The notes under the pieces: generated by a model
The model's database searches: none
What the model was told of the DNA's origin: nothing
What the model saw: the letters and a program-made list of their open reading frames with translations, nothing else
Program-made: the position numbers and the translations under genes
From: Anderseniella sp963700885
GTDB lineage: Bacteria; Pseudomonadota; Alphaproteobacteria; Rhizobiales; Aestuariivirgaceae
Assembly: GCA_963700885.1 (NCBI GenBank)
Contig: CAVOZJ010000038.1
Coordinates: 372,001-436,000, forward strand
Direction: 5' to 3'
DNA: 64,000 nucleotides
Shown: positions 19,537-29,199 of the stretch, piece by piece
Layout of the letters: the number at the start of each line of letters is the position of its first letter
Position numbering within the stretch: position 1 is the stretch's first letter

Positions 19537-19608
19537 AATTGCTCTGGCTGCTGGAGTTGTTCGACTGCATGATGACCTCTGAAACCGGGTGCGGCAAGGG
19601 CACAGAAT

Positions 19609-20982
19609 ATGACATTGAGCAATGATTTCCTGACTGCACTTGAAGGGTTGTGCCCGGTTCGCCGGAAAGCCGCTGTGGCGGCGCTGGATCCGGGGTTTTA
19701 TCCGGATAACCTGGCAGCAGGTGTCATGGCCCTTCCCGGTACCACCACCACGGTTCAGGCTATTGTTGAATTGTGCCGGGCGCACAAGGTCTCTATCGTG
19801 CCGCATGGCGGCCGCACTGGACTTGCCGGTGCTGCTGCGAGCCTGCCTGGCCAACTGATGGTCGACCTGAAGGCGATGAACCGGATTGAGAGTCTGGACC
19901 CGGTAGCAGGCACAGTTGCAGTTCAGGCCGGGGCTACGCTGCAGGAAGTACAAGAGGCATGTGCAGCACATGACCTTACCCCGGCCATAGATATTGCCGC
20001 GCGCGGCAGCGCCACAATCGGCGGCATGATCTCTACCAATGCCGGTGGCATGGAAGCGTTTCGTTGTGGAGTGATGCGGCACCGGGTTCTTGGCCTGGAA
20101 GCAGTACTGCCGGATGGCAGTGTCATGCGTGACATGACCCGTGTCACCAAGGTCAACGAAGGTCTGGACATCAAGCAATTGCTGATCGGGGCAGAGGGCA
20201 GACTGGGCATCGTAACCCGCGCTGTATTGAAACTGGATCCATCGCCTCTTGCTGCATCGACAGCACTGGCATCATTCGAAAATGCCGCAGCCGCCGTTGC
20301 GGCATTCCATCATCTCAAAAGAGGCGGTGGTCTGCTCAGAGCGGAGATAATGTGGAGAGCCTATGCGGTCACAGTGGCACAGGACGTGGGACTCGATGAT
20401 CTGATGGCTTCATTTCCCGGTAATGTACTGGTGTTGTTCGAGCATTCCGGGGCAACCCAGGAGGAAGCGCAAACCGTTCAGGAAAATGAACTGGTGCCGC
20501 TTATGGAAAACGGCACGATAGTCCATGCAATTGTCGCCCAGAATGATCGTCAGGCATCCGATTTCTGGCGCATCAGGGAAGATAGCTGGGCGGTTGAGAG
20601 ACAATGGCCGGGTGGTTACTGGTATGATGTTTCAGTGCCGTTGAGCGCGCTGGACGAGTATGTCAGCGGGCTTGAAAAAGCTGTGAGCAATATTGCAGCG
20701 GATGTTCACCTGAGTTGCATGGGACATCTGGGTGACGGCAATCTGCACATCACCGTTTCCGGCCTGAATGGCAATCAACCCGGCAAGGAACTCGTGGATG
20801 TTGCAGTTTTTTCGGGGTTGAATGTAAAGGGCGGTTCGTTTTCAGCCGAACACGGTATCGGGCTGGAAAAGATGAAAGCTCTTGCCGTCTACGGCGATCC
20901 CGCCAAACTGGCGATGGCACGTGCGATCAAGCAGACAATCGATCCGGACAATTTGATGAACCCGGGAAAAGTACTGTGGTGA
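19609..20982 (+). CDS. FAD-linked oxidase, GlcD/D-2-hydroxyacid dehydrogenase family
   Basis: A 457-residue vanillyl-alcohol-oxidase-fold flavoprotein. The FAD pyrophosphate loop PHGGRTGLAGAA spans residues 65-76. The C-terminal cap carries CMGHLGDGNLHI, with the substrate/metal-binding histidines, and ends in NPGKVLW, the family's usual terminus. This pattern covers D-lactate, D-2-hydroxyglutarate and glycolate (GlcD) dehydrogenases. No GlcE or GlcF partner lies next to it, which favours a stand-alone D-2-hydroxyacid dehydrogenase. Its stop is 9 bases from that of the convergent metallohydrolase. Confidence 0.9.
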   Translation: MTLSNDFLTALEGLCPVRRKAAVAALDPGFYPDNLAAGVMALPGTTTTVQAIVELCRAHKVSIVPHGGRTGLAGAAASLPGQLMVDLKAMNRIESLDPVAGTVAVQAGATLQEVQEACAAHDLTPAIDIAARGSATIGGMISTNAGGMEAFRCGVMRHRVLGLEAVLPDGSVMRDMTRVTKVNEGLDIKQLLIGAEGRLGIVTRAVLKLDPSPLAASTALASFENAAAAVAAFHHLKRGGGLLRAEIMWRAYAVTVAQDVGLDDLMASFPGNVLVLFEHSGATQEEAQTVQENELVPLMENGTIVHAIVAQNDRQASDFWRIREDSWAVERQWPGGYWYDVSVPLSALDEYVSGLEKAVSNIAADVHLSCMGHLGDGNLHITVSGLNGNQPGKELVDVAVFSGLNVKGGSFSAEHGIGLEKMKALAVYGDPAKLAMARAIKQTIDPDNLMNPGKVLW

Positions 20983-20991
20983 ACTCTCGCG

Positions 20992-21858
20992 TCAAAGCTG
21001 GTTTATCGGGGTCTTCAGGTAAACAATGCCGTTGTCTTCCGGTTCCGGCATATTGCCGGCCCGCATGTTTACCTGAATCGATGGAACAATCAGTTTGGGC
21101 ATGCTGAGTTGAGCGTTGCGGGCTTCGCGCAGGGCCACGAATTCTTCTTCAGTGACCCCGTCGCGGACATGCACATTGTGTGCACGTTCCTCCTCAACCG
21201 TAGTCAGCCAGGCATACTCATTTCGCCCCGGCGCTTTGTAGTCGTGGCACATGTAGAGTTTCGTTTTGGCAGGCAGCGCCAGCACTTTGCGAATTGACCG
21301 ATACAACTGCCTTGCATCACCGCCCGGAAAATCAGTACGAGCGGTGCCAAAATCGGGCATAAACAAGGTATCTCCAACAAAGGCACAGTCACCGATTACG
21401 TAGGTCAGGCAGGCAGGTGTATGCCCAGGCGTATGCATGACTTGTACTGACAGGGCGCCGATGGCAAACTCATCGAGATCATTGAACAGGCGATCAAACT
21501 GGGAACCATCACGCTCGAATTCAGAGCCGGCATTGAAAATCTTGCCAAACACATCCTGGATCTGGGTGATGCCGGAACCGATGCTGAGTTTTCCGCCCAG
21601 GTGCTGCTGAATGTAAGGAGCAGCAGACAGATGATCGGCGTGAACATGGGTTTCCAGCAACCATTCGCAGTTGAAGTTGTTGTCTTGCACATAGGCGATA
21701 ATACGGTCTGCCGAAGTGGTTGATGTCCGGCCAGCAGCAGCGTCGAAATCCAGGACACTGTCGATCACCGCGCAGGCACGGGTTTCAGGATCACTGACAA
21801 CATAACTGGCGGTGTTCGTCGCCTCGTCAAAAAAGGCTTCTACGTGCGGCTGGCTCAT
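20992..21858 (-). CDS. MBL-fold hydrolase, persulfide dioxygenase (Blh/ETHE1)-like
   Basis: A 288-residue metallo-beta-lactamase-fold protein. The metal motif HVHADH lies at residues 71-76, followed by HTPGHT and GDTLF, with a late ligand in MCHDYKAPG. The arrangement and the C-terminal VNMRAGNMPEPEDNGIVYLK segment match Blh-type persulfide dioxygenases of Rhizobiales, which oxidise glutathione persulfide to sulfite in sulfide detoxification. No rhodanese, BigR regulator or sulfite exporter is adjacent, so the sulfur role rests on family resemblance. Confidence 0.88.
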   Translation of the reverse strand: MSQPHVEAFFDEATNTASYVVSDPETRACAVIDSVLDFDAAAGRTSTTSADRIIAYVQDNNFNCEWLLETHVHADHLSAAPYIQQHLGGKLSIGSGITQIQDVFGKIFNAGSEFERDGSQFDRLFNDLDEFAIGALSVQVMHTPGHTPACLTYVIGDCAFVGDTLFMPDFGTARTDFPGGDARQLYRSIRKVLALPAKTKLYMCHDYKAPGRNEYAWLTTVEEERAHNVHVRDGVTEEEFVALREARNAQLSMPKLIVPSIQVNMRAGNMPEPEDNGIVYLKTPINQL

Positions 21859-22196
21859 TGGTGGTTATCCTCATGCAACAGGTGTCTGATGTTCAATCAG
21901 GGTTGGTCTGACAGTTTCTTCCATGGTGACATGAAAGATCAGCACTGGGTTGATCCAGAACAATTATTGGCGAAATTCCCGAGTTTGACGCTACCTGCAG
22001 GAAGTTAACGCCTCAGTTTTATGCAAAAGCTATTGAAATGATTCAGGATTTGTTAGCCGTCATTTCGTCAAATTGACCGCAATTTGCCAACTTCTGGTAC
22101 AAAGCCCCATGGAAATCTGTGCTGATCTCGACGTGCCCTCAGCAATTACGGCCTCAGGATATGAAACTGTCCGGGCTTACATACGGGAGAAGAAGA
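21859..22196. other. Intergenic region with divergent promoters
   Basis: About 340 bases between the minus-strand metallohydrolase and the plus-strand TadG-like gene. It contains AT-rich stretches (21955-22090) suitable for promoters. A frame continuous with the TadG-like gene extends back to 22119. I see no stem-loop, repeat or short conserved gene here. Confidence 0.4.
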
Positions 22197-23733
22197 ATGT
22201 TTGGTTTTGTGTCTAGGCTTCCAAAGTTTGGCAGGTTTGGCAAGAATGAATCCGGGGCCCTCGCGCCGGTTCTTGCCGTGGCAACGATACCGCTCGTACT
22301 GGCAGCGGGTTTTGCGGTTGATTATGGCAATGCTGTTTCGGTACAGGCGCGGCTGCAGGCAGCCGTTGATGCTGCGGCACTGGCTGCCGGGCGTGAAGCC
22401 AATTTGTCCGAATCGGACCTGGAGCGAATAGCGCAAGATTATTTCAACTCCAATTATGGGGCACCGGCCAATTCAGGCACTCCCTCAATGGAACTCACTG
22501 TGGATGGCAGCAGCCTCCAGGTCACGGGCACAGTTACTGTGAGCAATTACCTGACCCAGGTTGCCGGGTTCGACACAACAACAATTTCCGCATCTTCGGA
22601 AGTGACCAAGGAAGCGACCGGCCTGGAAGTCGTGCTGGTATTTGACAATACCGGGTCAATGGGTTCGCAAAGCCGGCTTTCAACACTGAAAGTAGCGGCC
22701 AACGATTTTGTGGAAATCCTGTTTGGCCCGCGGGAGGTTGCAGATACGTTGAAGATCGCCGTGGTGCCGTTTTCGCAGTTTGTCAATGTTGGACCTGACA
22801 AAGCAGACAAGGACTGGCTCGACAGGGACGGCGCCAATCCGTATTCGAAAGCCAACTTCCTTTCAAACAGCTGGCATAACTGGCGTGCATGGGAATCCAT
22901 CCAGAATCGCTCATGGACAGGCTGTGTAGAGTCTCGTACCGGCGCCTTGTCGATTGATGACACCCCTGCAGACGCTGGCAATCCAGATACACTGTTCCCG
23001 CCGGCATTTACGCCCGATGAACCGGGTGACAGCAGTTCGCGAACCTATTTCTATGAGAACGGACAGAACTATTTCTACAATAGTTACCTGGATGACCGGG
23101 AGCGGAGTTCAGACAATCTCGACAAACGCCAGCGCCGTGAGACAAAGTACAACAACGCTCGCGTCTATACCTCTTCGCGCGGACCCGACATAGGCTGCAA
23201 CATTCAACCGATCCAGGAGCTGACCAACGTCAAGTCCCCGGTTCTTAATACCATCAACAATATGCGGGCCGACGGCTATACCCACGTTGCCGAAGGCGTT
23301 GGCTGGGGCCTGCGTGTAATTTCCCCCAACCCGCCGTTTACTGAAGGCGTGTCTTATGACGACGAGGAAATCACCAAGGCGATGGTCCTGCTGACCGATG
23401 GCGAGAATACGTTCGAACTCGCAGAACAATCGCAACGACTCCACATACACAGCCTACGGCTTCCTCAATCAGGCTCGTCTGGGATCATCCAATTACTGGA
23501 CAGCGATTTCCGCACAGAACACGCTTCTGGCCCAAGCCTGCGACAATGTTCGGGCTGCCGAAATCGTGACTTACTCTTTTGCCTACAACGTGCCGAGTGC
23601 CACGCAACGCAATCTGATCAAGAACTGCGCCACCGACCCGGAAAAGTATTTTGATCCGCCGTCGAATGAAGCCCTGGTGCAGAGCTTTCAGCAGATTGCA
23701 GACGAACTGCGTAAACTGCACCTGAGCCAGTAA
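22197..23733 (+). pseudogene. TadE/TadG-like protein with VWA domain, frameshifted
   Basis: A 512-codon gene interrupted once. The N-terminus is basic, then a single membrane anchor (LAPVLAVATIPLVLAAGFAVDYGNAV) followed by an alpha-helical ADAAALAAGRE-type segment, the pattern of TadE/TadG pseudopilin-like proteins. A VWA domain begins at VVLVFDNTGSMGSQ. The frame is lost near 23415: the first piece ends its homology at TDGENTF, and the second resumes with NSQNNRNDSTYTAYGF when one G is ignored. Without correction the protein ends in 80 unrelated residues at 23654. Tight-adherence surface assembly is the likely role. Confidence 0.85.
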
Positions 23734-23780
23734 GGAATAATACAGGGAAGACAGACCTCGAGGAAGAGGCGTCAAACAAG

Positions 23781-23809
23781 CCCCGCATTCATTTTGAGTG
23801 CGGGGTTTT
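23781..23809 (+). terminator. Rho-independent terminator after the TadG-like gene
   Basis: CCCCGCATTCA pairs with TGAGTGCGGGG (11 bp with one G-T pair) around a short loop, followed directly by TTTT. It lies about 50 bases after the stop codon on the plus strand. Its T-run overlaps the left edge of the adjoining fold-back sequence. Confidence 0.85.
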
Positions 23810-24057
23810 CTTCTGGCCCAACAGCCTGGTCCGCCTTCGGTGGGCCGTTCCTGATTCAAGTGATATCGTTCACGCTGGCTGCCCAACGGCTGCGCTCCGC
23901 CAGGGCGCACTTCGTGCAACGGCCAGTCGGCCTTGCCTCCGCACTTTGTGCTTCGGCGGAGATATTCCGAAACAGGGCCCGACGGGTCCCGGGCCGGTCA
24001 GGCCCGCCCCCGCGGAGCGCAGCCGAAGGCTGCCGGCGTGAGCGGAAAAGAAGAAAA
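23806..24057. repeat. Fold-back intergenic sequence, second type
   Basis: A 31-base arm at 23870-23900 is complementary to 24012-24041 with a few mismatches, including 14 uninterrupted pairs (CGGCTGCGCTCCGC with GCGGAGCGCAGCCG). Further out, TTTTCTTCT (23806-23814) pairs with AGAAGAAAA (24049-24057). The interior holds smaller GC-rich hairpins such as CTCCGC...GCGGAG near 23938-23961. It lies between convergent genes. Just beyond it, AAACGCGCA (24055-24063) pairs with TGCGCGTTT (24078-24086). No coding signal is credible here. Confidence 0.6.
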
Positions 24058-24086
24058 CGCGCAAACGGTCTCCCGTATGCGCGTTT

Positions 24087-24367
24087 CCTCTTTTGCCTTA
24101 CCCGGCCCGGCCTTTCAACAAGCAGCCGTGAGGCGCTGTATGTCCAGCCCGGCGAGTTGGGCAACCGGCTTCCAGGTCCGCCGCAATTTTCCGAAGAAAA
24201 TCAAGACTTTCTGGTCCCCGCCAGCGTCCAGTCAGTTGCCTTCCCGTCTGCTGATGAGGCGAGCATTTTCCGAAATTCCACGCCATGCAAGAACCAGTGT
24301 TGTTATGCACAGGATATCCACCACGACCGGTGGATAAGCGGGAGAAAAGTGACAGTCGTGGCGATGC
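24087..24367. other. Intergenic region with two DnaA-box-like words
   Basis: No gene visible. TTATGCACA at 24303-24311 fits the DnaA-box consensus TTATNCACA, and TTATCCACC on the minus strand at 24329-24337 has one mismatch to it. The intervening bases form an 8-bp inverted repeat (TATCCACC / GGTGGATA). Two such words are too few to call an origin. Confidence 0.3.
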
Positions 24368-26425
24368 TTACAAGTCCTTGCACAGCCTCAGGGCATCATA
24401 AATGGCCGCATGGATGTTGCGCGCCGCGACGGCATCGCCGATGCGAAACAACTGGAAGGACCCTGCCTCATTTCGAACGACCCGCTGGATGCGTCCGGCT
24501 ACCAGCGCCTCATAATCCATCTCTCCTGCATTGCTGGAGTCGGGTTTAAGGGCAAAGTACAATTCGTCCAGTGGTGCGGTTGCATATTCAACCACCACCT
24601 GGTCGATCAGACGTTCGCCGATGACGGCCTCATTGTATGGGCTGGTCAGGGTCGCAGCGATCTTGTTGCCTTCGCGCTTCAGGGAATGGACACGAGTCAT
24701 GGTCGTGATGACAGCACCGTGGCCTTGCAGTTTTTCGATATAGGGAACCAGGTTGAGGCCACCAATATCAGGTGCGAACATTCGTTCCGGTGTGACAACT
24801 TCCAGTTTTGCGCCCCTTGCCATAATGGATTCGGTTGCGGCCATGCCGGGGTGGGCGCCATTGTCATCATATATCAGGACGTCCTCGCCGATACCTGCAT
24901 CACCGGATATGACGTCCCAGCTTGAAGTCGCAAGATCTGCTCCTTCGGAAATTGCGTCCTGGCGTGGCAGTCCGCCGGTTGCAATAATGACCACGTCAGG
25001 CCCCAGAGCAGCAATGTCGCCTGCATCTGCATAGGTGTTGTAGCGAACTTCAGCACCTAGCTGTTCAAGCTGGGAAACACGCCAGTCGACGATTCCTATT
25101 AGTTCGGAACGGCGTTTGACCATGGCGGCCAACCTGATTTGTCCCCCGGCGTGAGGCGCTGCTTCCAGCACTGTTACCCTGTGGCCACGTTCGGCACACA
25201 CGCGTGAGGCTTCAAGACCTGCCGGTCCGGCACCAACCACAACTATGTGACGTTGTTTTCCCGTGGTTCTGGCGATTTGATGCGGCATTGTGGCTTCACG
25301 GCCGGTTGCCGCATTGTGGATGCAGGTCGCTCCGCGCCCTTCGTATATGCGATCGAGGCAGTATGTCGCCCCAACGCAGGGACGCACTTCGTCCTCGCGC
25401 CCTTCGGACACTTTTCTGGCGATGTGCGGATCGGCAATGTGAGCCCGTGTCATGCCGACCATATCAAGCTTGCCTGCTGCAACAGCGTGGCGCGCAGTTG
25501 CAACGTCTGTGATACGAGCCGCATGGAATACCGGGAACTTTGTTGCCGCGCGCACCTCGCCTGCAAAATCGAGGTGGGGAGCAGAGGCCATGCCGGTAAC
25601 GGGAATGACGCGTGACAGCGGGCCGTCATGTTCGATGTGTCCGCGGATAATGTTGAGAAAGTCGACCTGTCCGGTGGCAATCATGCGGCGGCATATTTCC
25701 AGACCCTCATCCCGGGAAATGCCGTTTTTCATATCCTCGTCTGCCACCAGACGCAGGCCAACAATGTAATCCGGACCAACTCGATCACGAATCGCGTCCA
25801 GTACGCGATAGGTAAACCGGAGCCGGTTATCCAGCGAGCCGCCGTGTTCATCATCGCGGTTGTTTATGGCTGGCGACCAGAAGCTATCGAGAAGATGGCC
25901 GTAACATTCCAGCTCGAAACCATCGAGACCTGCAGCCCTTACCCTTTCGGCCGCATCGGCATAGTCAGCCACGATGCGGTCCATATCCCAGTCCTCCATG
26001 ATCTTGGGAAATGCACGATGGGCCGGTTCACGAACATTGCTTGGAGAGACCACCGGCAGCCAGTCTGCACCGTTCCAGACGGTTCGCCTTCCAAGATGGG
26101 TCAGCTGGATCATGCAGGCAGACCCGTGCTCGTGGCAGGCATCGGCCATGCGTTTCAACCAGGGGACTATCTCATCCTTGTAGGCATGAAGATTGCCGAA
26201 CACCGGGGATGAGTCGCGCGAAACAACCGCAGATCCGGCGGTCATGGTCAGGGCGATTCCGCCTTTGGCCTTCTCCTCATGATAGCGGATATAGCGATGC
26301 TTGGGCATGCCGTCGTCATGAAAGTTTGGTTCATGCGAAGTGGACATGAAGCGATTTCGCAAGGTCAGGTGCTTCAACTGATACGGTTGCAGCAATGGGT
26401 CATTGGCACGATGGACGGTGGTCAT
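24368..26425 (-). CDS. NADH:flavin oxidoreductase, TMADH/dienoyl-CoA reductase-like
   Basis: A 685-residue protein with an N-terminal FMN TIM barrel (residues 1-340), a cysteine loop, and a C-terminal FAD/NAD(P) module with VVVGAGPAGLEA. The loop holds C350, C356 and C368, but the position matching the second [4Fe-4S] cysteine of trimethylamine dehydrogenase is Ala353. Relatives in Rhizobiales include demethylases of N-methylated prolines (stachydrine breakdown). The ATG at 26425 is preceded by AAGGGAAG. An MFS transporter gene ends 64 bases upstream on the same strand, suggesting uptake and breakdown of one substrate, possibly an N-methylated compound. Confidence 0.9.
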   Translation of the reverse strand: MTTVHRANDPLLQPYQLKHLTLRNRFMSTSHEPNFHDDGMPKHRYIRYHEEKAKGGIALTMTAGSAVVSRDSSPVFGNLHAYKDEIVPWLKRMADACHEHGSACMIQLTHLGRRTVWNGADWLPVVSPSNVREPAHRAFPKIMEDWDMDRIVADYADAAERVRAAGLDGFELECYGHLLDSFWSPAINNRDDEHGGSLDNRLRFTYRVLDAIRDRVGPDYIVGLRLVADEDMKNGISRDEGLEICRRMIATGQVDFLNIIRGHIEHDGPLSRVIPVTGMASAPHLDFAGEVRAATKFPVFHAARITDVATARHAVAAGKLDMVGMTRAHIADPHIARKVSEGREDEVRPCVGATYCLDRIYEGRGATCIHNAATGREATMPHQIARTTGKQRHIVVVGAGPAGLEASRVCAERGHRVTVLEAAPHAGGQIRLAAMVKRRSELIGIVDWRVSQLEQLGAEVRYNTYADAGDIAALGPDVVIIATGGLPRQDAISEGADLATSSWDVISGDAGIGEDVLIYDDNGAHPGMAATESIMARGAKLEVVTPERMFAPDIGGLNLVPYIEKLQGHGAVITTMTRVHSLKREGNKIAATLTSPYNEAVIGERLIDQVVVEYATAPLDELYFALKPDSSNAGEMDYEALVAGRIQRVVRNEAGSFQLFRIGDAVAARNIHAAIYDALRLCKDL

Positions 26426-26489
26426 GGATCAGCTTCCCTTTGTTTCCAATCATACAGGCGGCAATTTTTCATCCGGGAGCGGCAGCGGT

Positions 26490-27716
26490 TCACTCTGCCG
26501 GTGCCGTAGCGGCTGGTGCCGGGTTGCCAAGCAGTGTTTCATTACCTTCACGCGGGTCGCGCGGGACAAGGAGTGAGAGCGCCAGCGAGATACCCGCCAT
26601 GCCTGCGCCAATCAGGAATACCCATGACGGGTGGGTCAGCCATATGAGGCCAAACAGCACCGGAATGACCACAGCGGCTATATGATTGATGGTGAATGCC
26701 ACGCCTGCTGTGGGAGCCATGTCCGCCGGATCGGCTATTTTCTGGAAGTAGGTTTTCTGGGCAATCGCCATGGCAAAAAAAGCGTGGTCAACCAGGTAGA
26801 GAGCAGCTGCGATCCACGGATTTTCAACATATGCGTAGGCCATGAAGACACCTATCAGTCCGACATACTCCAGTATCAGGATGCGGCGCTCACCCAGTTT
26901 GATGATCAGATTGCCAATCTTGGGAGCAATCCACATATTGAAAACCGCATTCGCCAGGAAGAGGCCCGTAATTGCCGCGACCGAGAAGCCGAATTTCTCA
27001 ACCATCATGAATCCTGCAAAAACGATGAAAATCTGGCGCCGGGCGCCAGACATGAACGTCAGGGCGTAGTAGAGCCAATAGCGTTTGCGCAGGAGCAGGT
27101 GTTTGCGTTGCGGCACGGCTTCGCGGAATTTCGGAAAACCAAGCCACGCCACAAGCCCAAGCAAAACAGTTGCGCCGCCGCCTGCCAGGTAAACCGATGA
27201 AAAATCCAGGTGCAGGAGTTTCCATGTCACGAAAATCAAAGCATACGCGGCAACGGTGGCAAAAGAACCCGCTGCTATTATGCGGCCAAGCTGGTGCGGT
27301 GCGTTGTTTTTGGGCAGCCATTGCAGAGACAGCGACTGCTGCACGGTTTCAAAATAGTGGAAACCAACCGACATGAGAAATGTGGTTATGTAAAACCCCA
27401 GCGCCGTGGGGAAAAACCCGGTGATGGCCGTCCCCAGTCCGCACAGGGCCAACGAGATGACTGCAAACGTCTGTTCCCGCCAGACAAAAAACATGAACAC
27501 GGCAGTGAATGCCAGGAATCCCGGGATTTCGCGAATTGACTGGAGAATGCCGATTTCCTTGCCGGTAAAGGCAGCGCCCTCTATGGCAAAATTATTGAGC
27601 AGAGCCGACCATGTCGAAAAAGCGATCGCATTTGCCGCAACCATCAGGATGAGCAGGTTGACCGGTGTTCTCCATCCGGTTGCGTCGCCAAGATTAATTT
27701 CAGTGTGCCGGTTCAT
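26490..27716 (-). CDS. MFS transporter, partner of the flavin oxidoreductase
   Basis: A 408-residue protein with about 12 membrane segments. The polar N-terminal tail (MNRHTEINLGDATGWRTP) precedes the first helix. It reads in the same direction as the flavoprotein and ends 64 bases before it, so the two probably form an operon. No substrate-specific motif is recognisable. The C-terminal tail is short and Ala/Pro-rich. Confidence 0.88.
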   Translation of the reverse strand: MNRHTEINLGDATGWRTPVNLLILMVAANAIAFSTWSALLNNFAIEGAAFTGKEIGILQSIREIPGFLAFTAVFMFFVWREQTFAVISLALCGLGTAITGFFPTALGFYITTFLMSVGFHYFETVQQSLSLQWLPKNNAPHQLGRIIAAGSFATVAAYALIFVTWKLLHLDFSSVYLAGGGATVLLGLVAWLGFPKFREAVPQRKHLLLRKRYWLYYALTFMSGARRQIFIVFAGFMMVEKFGFSVAAITGLFLANAVFNMWIAPKIGNLIIKLGERRILILEYVGLIGVFMAYAYVENPWIAAALYLVDHAFFAMAIAQKTYFQKIADPADMAPTAGVAFTINHIAAVVIPVLFGLIWLTHPSWVFLIGAGMAGISLALSLLVPRDPREGNETLLGNPAPAATAPAE

Positions 27717-27942
27717 TGTGGTGCGGAAACTAAACCAAACTCACCGGTTTCTGTATTGTTATTTGCGCAACGGGCTCATGACTGCTGACATGGCTGTCGC
27801 ATGTTCAGGTTCAGATTACTTGAAACAAATTGTACCCCGGCAGGAATGTGAGGGGAGCATTCCGGCCGGGGTACTGCAAGGGCTGATCATCGGGCAAAGT
27901 CATTGCTTGGATTATCTGCCGTCCGGCAGCCTCGTTGCGAGA

Positions 27943-28545
27943 TCAATCCTTGCTTTCGGTTTCAGGGGCTTCATCGGCGTCATCGCGTCCATCGTCATGG
28001 CGCATGCGTCCGTGATGCTTGTGGTGGCGGCGACGGTCTTCGCGGCTCAGTGCGCCGTCACCATCGCGGTCATGCATCTCAACGATTTCAACCATTGGTC
28101 TCAGGTATTCTTCCTGGGTGAGGGCAGCATCACCGTCGCGGTCAAAGCGCTGAAATTCGCGTACGATGACCTCGGCTCTGGCCTTCAGCCAGAGTTGCAT
28201 GAACTCATCCAGGCTCAGTATGCCATCATCGTTTGCATCAAAGTCCTTGTGCCAGGCTTCCCGATTGGTGTTGATTTCTTCCTGGGTTACCTTCTTGTCA
28301 TTGTTGGCGTCGTAACGTTCCATCAGGTGGGCACGCGGTCCCATGCCAGGGCCTGTCCTGGCGTGATGACGGCGTCCGCGATGGCAATCTCCACGATGAC
28401 CTGCGCCGTGATAGCCTCCACGATTATCTCCACCGTAACCGCCGCCATGGCCGCCGCCCTTGCTATGTGCAAAAGCCGAGGTTCCCAACGCGCCAGCAGC
28501 AATCAAAGCTGCTGCCGTTATTGACATTTTCAAAGTTGTTTTCAT
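27943..28545 (-). CDS. Secreted EF-hand protein
   Basis: A 200-residue protein with a signal peptide ending at SAFA (about residue 26), a His/Gly-rich stretch (28-65), and four 12-residue EF-hand loops at 79-90, 103-114, 135-146 and 159-170. Loops have the DxDxDG pattern (DANDDGILSLDE, DRDGDGALSRED); the fourth ends in Asp instead of Glu. The C-terminus is basic, then acidic. Periplasmic calcium binding is likely, and the histidine-rich part may bind other metals. The family is similar to small EF-hand proteins common in Rhizobiales. Confidence 0.88.
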   Translation of the reverse strand: MKTTLKMSITAAALIAAGALGTSAFAHSKGGGHGGGYGGDNRGGYHGAGHRGDCHRGRRHHARTGPGMGPRAHLMERYDANNDKKVTQEEINTNREAWHKDFDANDDGILSLDEFMQLWLKARAEVIVREFQRFDRDGDAALTQEEYLRPMVEIVEMHDRDGDGALSREDRRRHHKHHGRMRHDDGRDDADEAPETESKD

Positions 28546-28893
28546 TCCGGGTGTCTCCAGTTTGATTGGATTTGTTGATCAGATACAGGAAGGACGTGGC
28601 CAAATGACGATACCCGGCGCCTGGCTACATTAAACATTGGTCATGTTTGCCCTGGCCTGCCGCGGGATGGTGTGCTTGGAGAAGCAGAATGTTTCAAAGT
28701 CGTTAAGCAGAATTACAGCGATGCGCCATGTTCGTTGCGAACCGTTTGTGACCGCGCCGGCGGGCCTTGATGCCAGAGAGGTGTGCCGGTAACAGTGCTC
28801 ATGCCGGCATTGATGCGGCAATCATGATCAAGCTGCCGATAGTCCCTCTCGCCGGATTCATGTAGTCCAGCGAGAGGAGATCCATGGTGTCAA
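28546..28893. other. Intergenic region with one stem-loop
   Basis: Between two minus-strand genes; it must include the terminator of none or one and the promoter of the EF-hand gene's neighbour only if they are separate units. CCTCTCGC (28845-28852) pairs with GCGAGAGG (28870-28877), which could end transcripts of the small secreted gene's upstream neighbour or act on the 3' side of 28894; it has no T-run. A 63-codon frame inside shows no coding character. Confidence 0.35.
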
Positions 28894-29199
28894 TTACTGA
28901 ACGACGTACAGACAGGGCTTGGCTTTCGCCGTGCAGATCCAGCGCTGGCCGGACTTTTGGCAATTAGTAGATTTGTTCTTGGCGATCTTCCAGACCGACC
29001 ATGCCAGACCGAGGTCGTTTTTCACTTTCAGTGACCAGGACTTACGGGCCTGTGTCCGGGCAGCTATCCTGGTTGGCATATGCACCTGTACCTGGGTATA
29101 GCCGGTCTTGCACTGATAGGCAGACGCGCTGGTGGTCATTATGGCGGGAACTGAAAACGCCAGTACTGCGGCAGCCATTGCAATCTTGAGGGGAGTCAT
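28894..29199 (-). CDS. Small secreted cysteine-containing protein
   Basis: A 101-residue protein with a clear signal peptide (hydrophobic stretch AAAVLAFSVPAIM, cut near ASA-Y). The mature part is basic with four cysteines (in QCKTG, NCQKS, ICTAK and PCLYV), compatible with two disulfides. AAGGA precedes the ATG at a normal distance. I recognise no family. Periplasmic or secreted; function unknown. Confidence 0.7.
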   Translation of the reverse strand: MTPLKIAMAAAVLAFSVPAIMTTSASAYQCKTGYTQVQVHMPTRIAARTQARKSWSLKVKNDLGLAWSVWKIAKNKSTNCQKSGQRWICTAKAKPCLYVVQ

